Origin: Strongylocentrotus droebachiensis
Taxonomy: Eukaryota > Echinodermata > Echinoidea > Camarodonta > Strongylocentrotidae
Length of the DNA stretch: 64,000 bases
Assembly (NCBI GenBank): GCA_035222895.1
Contig: JAVYIG010007482.1
Span: forward strand, 1-64,000
Direction of reading: 5' to 3'
Part shown: positions 13,001 through 22,574 of the stretch, one piece after another
How the letters are laid out: every line of letters begins with the position of its first letter
Position numbering within the stretch: the first letter of the stretch is position 1
Notes under the pieces: generated by a model
The model's database searches: none
What the model saw: only the letters and a program-made list of their open reading frames with translations
What the model was told of the DNA's origin: nothing
Translations under genes and position numbers: made by a program

Positions 13001-16000
13001 AAAGGTCGTGGCTTTGATCCCGGCATCCCACTTAAAGCCTGTCTGCACTAGCTTGGCAAGGGAGATTAGACCTCCCTGCAAGGTCACTGGCAGGTGGTTA
13101 TCTCATCAAATCAGCTCTCAATTAACATAGGAAAAAGGGGATCATGGGGGACCAACAGGCACCGATCAGGCACTGCTTGCTATATAGAGGACGCAATTAG
13201 CCATAAGTGGTGCAATGGGGCTTTAAGGAGAAGGTTGAGTACCGGTACTGGGGAGAGGTAACAAAATAATTTGTGAGTGCTATTATTGTTATTATGCAAA
13301 GTGTGGAAGAACATCAGAGGAAAATAGCTAAGGAGGGTGTATTCTTTTTAGAGGACGTATAATAATATGATATCTATGATATATTTGGAATAGAGCCCCA
13401 AGGGAGAAGGAACTTTCAAGAAAAACAGAAATTAGTGATATTTGTGTACACAGCAAATGGGAGAGTTATCCACGTCCTACGTCACAATCCACTGACCAAA
13501 CTACCAATTTGAGATTCGCATAGACTTAGTGGTCTCATATTTCAAACATTCATAACTTCCTTACTATTGTTGTGATTAATTTCAAACTTTTGCCATTCTG
13601 TATCTGTTATTTTTTCTGCTTTCATACAAATCAACTTATTACAAGGGTTGGATTGCCCTTTAATAATTGCTACACATCATTCAATATCTAATATTCTCTT
13701 CTTTCATATGAACTTATGAAGCATTAATCACCATGGAAGTCTCACATACATGATTGAGCAGGTTGCATAATTTGCATTTAATAATAATAATAATAATAGG
13801 CATTTGTATAGCGCCGTCTATCTAGACAATGCTGTTCCGAGGCGCACAAGAAAAATAGAAAGAATGAGAAAGTTTCCTATTAAAGGGATCGTTTAACAAT
13901 GTTAAATCTGAGATACACGGCCCTATGTGTTATCAGTGTCTGTGATAGGGTGTAATATTGAAGCCCTAAAAAAATTGCGCTTCAAAACGATCAAGAAGTG
14001 CCTCAAAAAAGTAAAAATCTTTGAGTGACCGGTTTTACCATACTCGTTTTCCCCAATAGATTGTAGTGTTATGAAAACCGTTTGGCAAACGGTTTGGAAA
14101 ATTGGTAATTCCAATCATAAATATCTTGATAATCAGACAAGCGATCGGCTTGTAAAAGTCAAGGGGTTCCTGACTGACCTAAAGGTTTTTTAAACTTATC
14201 ATTGCAACATGAGCTAAATCTAGAATTTTGTTTCAGAATCTGAGACAAAGTTTATACGGGATCTCTTTAAAGGCAAATGCCATTTTGACTACAACACATG
14301 TACCTGTCCATTATGAGAGTTATGACAAACTGATCCTTGTTTCTCTATGTTTTGAATAGTCATGACGATCAGTTGGTTGCTTATTACAAGGCCAAACAAA
14401 CCGCTTCTCCAAAATCTGCAACCAGCACAGACGGTCAAGTTCCTACTAAAGAGATCCTTCCTACCCAGCAGTTTGGAGTCTCGTTGGAGTTGTGAGTACA
14501 GTATACATCCCACTTGTTTTTATTCTTGTTCAGGAGGGTGTTTCACAAAACTTGTCATCAGTCACAAATGACAGTTTTTGTTATAAGCTACTGAAATCCT
14601 TGCTTCTGATTGGTTATCAGCAGATTTGTCACCGATTTTAGTCATTTGTCATTGAAAAAAGGCTTTGTGAAACGGGTCCCTGATCCCTCATACAGCAGCA
14701 AACTACACAAAACAGGGCCCTGTTTCACCAAACTTGTTATCAATGACAAGATATGTTGAGTGTTATAAGCTACTGAAATCCTTACATTTGATTGGCTATG
14801 AGCAGATTTGTCATGGAGATGTGGCATTTGTTACTGATAACAGATTTTATGAATCGGGACCCTCAACCAAATATCGTGGACCAGTTTTGCCTCAGCTTTT
14901 TTTGTGTTGTTGTTATTGTGGATTTTGGCGTTTAAAACAAAATATATATAGTGCAATTGCAAACAAAGCCAGTTGAGGTATCAACAGACAATTGCTGACA
15001 GCTGGGGGGCGTTTCACAAAACTTGTCATCAGTGACAAATGACAATTTTTGTTATAAGCTACTGATATCCTTGCTTCTGATTGGTTATCGGCAGATTTGT
15101 CATTTATTTTTGTCATTTGTCATTGAAAAAAGGCTTTGTGAAACAGGTCCCTGGTCACATCAGCAGTCCCTGTAAGGAGGGTCTCAAATAGGCCAATCAA
15201 ATTGGTTCGCTGCTGCTCAGATGATGTTATGTATCATTATATACCTCACTTAAGTAATCCAGCCATCTGATTGGTCGAAATTGCATTCATAAACTTCAAC
15301 TGTTCCTGTAAAATTCCCGGTAACCATGCTTAAAACATTTCAATATTTTTAATAACCATGGTTGTTAAAAAAATAAGTCGGTCTCCATGGTTACCCCATA
15401 GGTTTACATGTTAAAAAATGGTTTGAGCGATGGAGGATACCATACGTGTGCGAAAAATTGGTCGGCAATTTCAATACAATTGAATCTCGATCGATCTTAC
15501 CGACAATTTTATCTTGCATTGTTGACATGCAGACGAAAATAAACTCAAAAAAACAAAAAAACAACATCTGCCGATAGATCTTGATCTAAGTTCGTGCCAA
15601 TATGCATTGCAAAAGTAAAAGAAGGGTCCGTTTCATGGAGCTTTTGCGAAGCATCCCTCACGCGGAGCCGTTTTCAATCCATTTTAATGTATATATTGGA
15701 GAAAACTGCCAAGCATCTTAACGGCGCCTGATAGCCGAGTGGTCTAAGCGTTGGTTTTCGATACACCTCTTGTTGTACGCAAGAGTTCGAATCCCGTCTT
15801 CGACAAAAATGAAAAATATTTTTTATTTTTTATTTTTTAGTCTATTTTTTTTTGGCATATAAAAGTATTAATGACTGCTTTAATATTCGAGAAATAGTTG
15901 TTTTCATACGCTCTCGGGAAGGTTACAATTGGGCTATTCCCCTCGGCAAGCCTCGGGGAATAGCACAATTCTAACCTTCCCTTGAGCGTAATAAAACAAC

Positions 16001-19000
16001 TATTTCTCTCAAAGCAGTCATTAATACTATACTATTATATTGACAAACACAAATTCTAAGACATGTTTGCAACATAATTAATTTGTGGAACACAAAGGTA
16101 ATGGTATCAAAGTATGCACTTATCTCGGAGAAAGGCGACATTGCACGACATAAAAGCAACTGGATCTTCGGAGATAGTGCACATAGGTTTTTGTGCATCC
16201 GCCCTCCAGGGAAAAAATTAATATTTATTTTTCGGGGGCTTCTTTTCAAGCTTGCCTGCATCCAAATAACACTCTAAAATTTGTTTTGCATGTAACTCTA
16301 TGCAAATTTACGGGGGCTCTTTTCTGATTTTTGGGGGCTGTTTTGGGCATTTCGGGGGCAACTTCGCCCTGAGCCCCCATGTATTTTTTTCACTGCCGCC
16401 CTCCAAAGGTGGTGCAGGAAGCATTATGTGTTTACATTATTCATGCATATTATGCTTCTGTCCATTCCCCTTTTCGTCACGGCAGTAACTGGAGAACTGA
16501 GAATAAGTATAGGCATGAAAGGATTAAGTGATAAGAACTTGGATGTACATGTAAGAGGCCAAAGAGGCCTATAATAAGTTTTTTTCTTTTCTTCCCTTTT
16601 CTTTTGCTTTTCAAAATAAGAAAAAATATAAACAACAAATTTCATAATTTGTACTACTACATGTTTTACAGCTTGACATCCTAGGGCATGCAAAGTTACA
16701 GAAATGTTTTAATTGTGATTCGTCAGTTTGACAACCTGCTATCTGTGATAATGATTTTAAAACAATGATATTTTGTTTGTACTCTCTCTCTACAGCTTGA
16801 GAGAGAATGGAGCTGAAGGACCTATCCCTAAAGTTGTCAGAGAGACAGTTGAATACCTGAAGAGAAATGGTGAGCACTATCTGCTTCCAGAGAAGAGAAA
16901 TAGTATAGAGATATCGTTAATAGACTACCATGAGAGGCCTAGCTGTTTTATAGACTCAAGGGGACGTCACGTGCACATCCTGCCATGACCCTGAGGCGCG
17001 CTGGGATTGTGCACGTCCCCGAGAGCCAACAGCTAGGCCTCGAATACTAAAGCAGGCGATACTTCTTTTATATACCGAATTGACACAAAAATTTACCAAG
17101 AATTCTTACCTTATCCTTTTCTTGAGTAAAGATTGGTTAAAACATCACAGAAAACCTGAGACAATGTCTGTTCATCTTCAATGGAAAGATGACTGAATGT
17201 TACAATCATTTGGAAATCGCAGACAAAAAGCACTGCATGGTATCCGCGCTCGCATAAAGACAATTTTAACACGTAAACCAATGGGGATCGCAACAAAATT
17301 TAACTATTTTCCCGGTAACCGGAATCCTGGGGGAAACTCAATCATGAACGATTGACCATTACTGGCATTTTTCTTTTCTTTACGGGAATGGCTAAAATCA
17401 GGACTCCAATTTCGACCAATCAGATGGCTAGATTTCTAAAGAGAGGTATATAATGACAAATATATAATCCCTTCAGTTATCAGAGAGAGAGATTTAATGC
17501 TCTATGTTTTGTTCTGTTGGCCGTCTGGACAAAACCCCAACTTGGGCTTTTATGGCCATTCTCATTGCCATACTACCATTTATTTTCAAATTTGTATTTT
17601 ATTATACTGTATATTTTGTAAACTTGTGTAGACCTCTAAATCTATTTCATGTATTTACCTATGTATTTTCAATGTCTTTGTTAGAATTGAAATAAACAAA
17701 TTGAATTGAGACATTTGGATATCAAATTAAAGATGCAAAAGTGAGTACTAACATTTTACAGAGAGATTTGATGCTAATCACTTCTTCATATTAAGATATT
17801 CATGATAAAACACGAGAAATGGCAAATGCACAGTGTCTGGGATTGCTTCCTGTGGAATGCCCTTGCTTTTTACACACCAAACATTGATATTTACAAGTTC
17901 CACCCAAGTATTTAAATCTTTTGCTAGAAGTTTAGACTAAAAAACACATTTTCCTCATCGAGTCAAGAAGAGGTAGAAGGTTGAAGGTCGTTCTCTGAAA
18001 GATGATTTAACACTGATGAAGTAGAGAACTTTAATCTCAATTTTAATTCTTGAAAGTTCATATGAGATAGTTTAGCTAGTGGATATATTTCATATATGAG
18101 ATGGTTTTTAGCTAGTGAATAAAGTTCACATATAAGATGGTTTAGCTAGTGGCATGATTTCTAGATGAATAACTAATCAGGTTCATTAATTTTTGGAGTG
18201 TCACTACAAGTACTGTGCAAGATTATATGACATACATAGTAAATGAGTTCATGGTAGGAAGAAATTCCTTTAATGCTTTAATAGCACTTTATTTTGGCAG
18301 CTCAGCTGCAGCCGGGGTAATAATGTGATACTTTGTATTAAGCGCATTAGAGCAAATTGATATAGTAGCTGCACTATATAGATAGACCTATTGTAGAGGT
18401 GTCGTGGTCGAGTGGATATGTCTACGGACTGTGGATCACAAGGTCAGCAGTTCAAGTCCCCTCGCGGCACTAATGTCCATTTGCAAGACATTGATCTAAA
18501 TTTGCCACTCTCCACCCAGGTGTTAAATGGGTACCCAGTAGGATGCGAAAGTTAATGTGGTTCGATGAGCAAGTGTGCGCTTGTAAAAATGACGTCTGGC
18601 TGGAATGCTCCCCAAGGAGTGGAGAATGTGCATACATTGTGTCAGGTAAGCCTGAATCCAATGACCGGGGTAATAATATATATCTGTAAAGCGCTTTGAG
18701 AGGGCCTGCGGTCCTGGAAAGCGTTTTAAGCAGAAACTATTATTATTATCATTTTTATTTATTACAATTATATCTTTGTGCTGAAGGTTTGAGAACGGAG
18801 GGACTGTTCAGGCGATGCCCGAATGCTATAACTGTGAAGAAAGTCCAAGAAATGTACAACAGAGGTAAGCATGTACTAGACACCCCATAAATAATGTATC
18901 TGCTCTGACAGGTTAAAAACCAGTGGAATAGAAAGCTCCATGTTCAAATGATATGCAAGTGATGTCATCATCTGTCTTTAGCCGCCTGGATACTTGCAGG

Positions 19001-22000
19001 AATTTTAGTTCCACAAAGCCAAACGTTTTGCATGCCAAGTCATGCCATTTTGTGACATGCACCACAGTCAATAACACAATTTTGCCATGTCGTGCCATAA
19101 GGTCGGTTTGCGATGTCATGGGCACGCCATGTCATGTAATAGTTGTGCCAAGGTTGCGCTTAGTTCAAAAGTTGTTCGAGGATTGGTCGGAGAATCGAAT
19201 CATGTGAGGCACTTTGATGGCATGGGTTTGTATCCCACTGCTGCCACCATGTGATGAAGGAGAAGAGACATCAGTCCGGAGTCAATTAGGGAACCAAAAC
19301 CTTCATACTAGGTTACCTTTATTGTAAAGTTTAAGATATTTGAATAAAATCAGTGAAAATTTGAACAAAATCGGGCAAGGAATAAGGAAGTTTAAGGTTG
19401 TTTGAAATGACCAGTCACTAGAGGGTAATATTCAATCTGATGACATCATTTGTGGACAAATCTCCATGCCTTTTGTACATCAAATTCATGTTTTTCCTTC
19501 TTTCTTGAGATTGAGATAATCTACTCCCCTCAAAGCAAGGTATAGAATGCAAAATGATATTCTACTTCACATGTTATGAAGTCGGATCAAGAACACAAAA
19601 ATGTAGAAAACAAAAGAATTATTTAGGAAAATCTTTGGGGCTCCACGATTTTTTAAAAGTTGAAGAATGGCATTTTGACAAATGTGCCAAGTTTAGAATT
19701 ATTGTCGCAATGCTCAAAGAGTGAACTGGACATTGATTCAATGTATTTCAAATTAACATTTGTGTGTAGCAATGAGATTCGACAAGTTGTTTCTGATCTT
19801 TCCTTTCAAAAGGTGATCCAGTCAACTTTACAGATGTAGGAGATGTCCATGTTCCAGCTCTTCTCCTGAAAGCATTCTTTCGAGAACTTCCAGAACCAAT
19901 CATGACCTTTGACCTTTACGATGACATTCTCAAAATTCACAGTAAGTTGGAAAACTATCAAATACTCAATACCACAGTGTTTATAAATAATGTCATCGGT
20001 TTAACGAAACTTTGCAGATACTGCACACCCAGAATCTTTTCATGTTTGAAATGTTTGGGGATTTTGTGAGTGGTTGAGATGTGAGTAAGTTTCATGCAGT
20101 TAACCTGTTGACTACCGAGTTCATTCATTCATTGCCATAGGTTTGATAAAGAGGCCACCCGGCTCCAGAAGGCAATGGGTCAAAAAGAGGGATCACAGTT
20201 GTCAGAACAATCAGTTTTTGCTAAGTGAATGTGAATAGCTGTTTAGACTTCATGAAAGATTCATGTTGTGACAGTTCCTGGATTTACACTAGTTGTCTCC
20301 AATTTTGTAATGTTATTTTGTGTTTCTTTCTTTTTTATTTTCTTCTTATTATTATTATTATAGTCATGTATATATTGTAACTTTTGATTTGTGAGAGTGA
20401 TGAATGCCAATACGAGGAATAGCCTTGACAGGTCAATGGCTTTTGTAACTCCCTCACATCCACCTCATCACAGTGTACACATTTTGTATCATTTGTATCA
20501 TTTGTCTACTTTCTGTACAATGTTGTTTATTTCTGCATACATTGTATTTTGTAATAGATGTGAAATAAATGAATGTTTTAATTACATCTATGTCAATGCA
20601 CACCTGTGCTAATAATGTTGAAATGATGGCTATTTCCTGTCAGATCTTCAAGACAACACAGACAGGGCAGAAGAATGCAAGACTTTAATCCATGACAGGC
20701 TTCCTGAGGAGAACAGACTCATCTTCACATACGTTCTGAAACTACTCAGAGAGGTAAGCTTCTATCAAATACCTTATGAAACTACTTAGAGAGGTAAACT
20801 GATATCACATACCTTATATAACTACTTAGAGAGGAAAGTTTATATCACATACCTTATGGAACTACTTAGAGAGGTAAGCTTCTATCAAATACCTTATGAA
20901 ACTACTTAGAGAGGTAAACTGATATCACATACCTTATGGAACTACTTAGAGAGGTAAGTTCATATCACATACCTTATGGAACTACTTAGAGAGGTAAGCT
21001 TCTATCAAATACCTTATGAAACTACTCAGAGAGGTAAACTTATATCACATACCTTATGAAACTACTTAGAGAGGTAAACTCATATCACATACCTTATGGA
21101 ACTACTTAGAGAGGTAAGCTTATATCACATACCTTATGAAACTACTCAGAGAGGTAAGCTTATATCACATACCTTATGAAACTACTTAGAGAGGTAAACT
21201 CATATCACATACCTTATGGAGCTACTTAGAGAGGTAAGCTTATATCACATACCTTATGAAACTACTCAGAGAGGTAAGCTTATATCACATACCGTATGAA
21301 ACTACTTAGAGAGGTAAACTCATATCACATAATGGAGCTACTTAGAGAGGTAAGCTTATATCACATACCTTATGGAACTACTTAGAGAGGTATTAAAGCT
21401 CATATCACATACCTTATGAAACTACTCAGAGAGGTAAACTGATATCACATACCTTATGAAAATACTTAGAGAGGTATTAAAGCTCATATCAAATACCTTA
21501 TGAAACTACTTAGAGAGGTAAGCTCATATCAAATACCTTATGAAACTACTTAGAGAGATAAACTGATATCACATACCTTATGGAACTACTTAGAGAGGTA
21601 TTAAAGCTCATATCACATACCTTATGAAACTACCTAGAGAGGTAAGCTCATATCACATACGTTATGAAACTACTTAGAGAGGTAAGCTCATATCACATAC
21701 CTTATGGAACTTATGAAATACCCTTTCCTGATGGTAAACTTGTCCTTCTGACAAAATGTGGTCCATAGGCTAGAAGCATATCATTGACCCCCTTTTGATT
21801 GACAATCCCATCCCATAACAATTTTTTTCCTTATAATGTACACCCTCACCACTTCCTTTGGACATAGAATGGTACATTGGTTTACAATGACTTCGGTAGC
21901 TTAGCAGAAAGGTAGAGGCACAAAAAGATACATCTGGAATGCAAAATGGGGGATTGTTGAAAACCATAATTCGATCACACGGAGGTAGAACCACATTGTT

Positions 22001-22537
22001 TTGGTACAGAGCTGGTAAATACATGTTCTGATATCTAACCAAAAAAGAACTTTTAATCAAAGTATTACCGTATTTGCCGGCGTAAAGGCCGCAGTATTTT
22101 TGGAAGAGAAAATATCAAAAAGTCGGGGTGCGGCCTATGCGACAAAAGAGTACCAAAAAAAAAAAAAAAAAAAGTAAGTCAAAACCAGCACGAATTTGCA
22201 CATATGGGACTAGATCTACGAACGGTACAATAACTACACATTTCCACACATCTTACCGACAATTTTATCTTGCATTGTTGACATGAAGATGATCTTGATC
22301 TTAGTTCGTGCCGATGCATTGCAAAAGTAAAAGAAGGGCCCGTTTATCGTAGCTGCCGCAAGGTATCTAGCACGCGAAGTCACTATTTTGAATCCTTCAA
22401 TACACAAGAGAGAGGCGCAATGTATACATCACAAAAAAATAAATAAGCTATCATCAGTGCGTGATGGCCGAGCGGTTTAAGGCGGTGACTTTAGTCAAAT
22501 CATAATTTGTACGCAAGAGATCAAATCCCGACTTAGA

Positions 22538-22574
<37 letters not shown>

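Noticed and set aside
15723-15804. Functional tRNA-Leu or tRNA-Ser gene
   Set aside because: A and B boxes are present but the acceptor-stem ends do not pair and it sits in a repeat shared with 22.46 kb; called tRNA-like only.
20738-21720. CRISPR-like or satellite array
   Set aside because: The 40-bp units are contiguous without unique spacers and include an exon end, so this is a tandem repeat of a splice junction in a eukaryotic gene.
22457-22540. Functional tRNA gene
   Set aside because: The B box is imperfect (AGATCAAATCCC), stems are poor and it lies within a terminal-inverted-repeat element.
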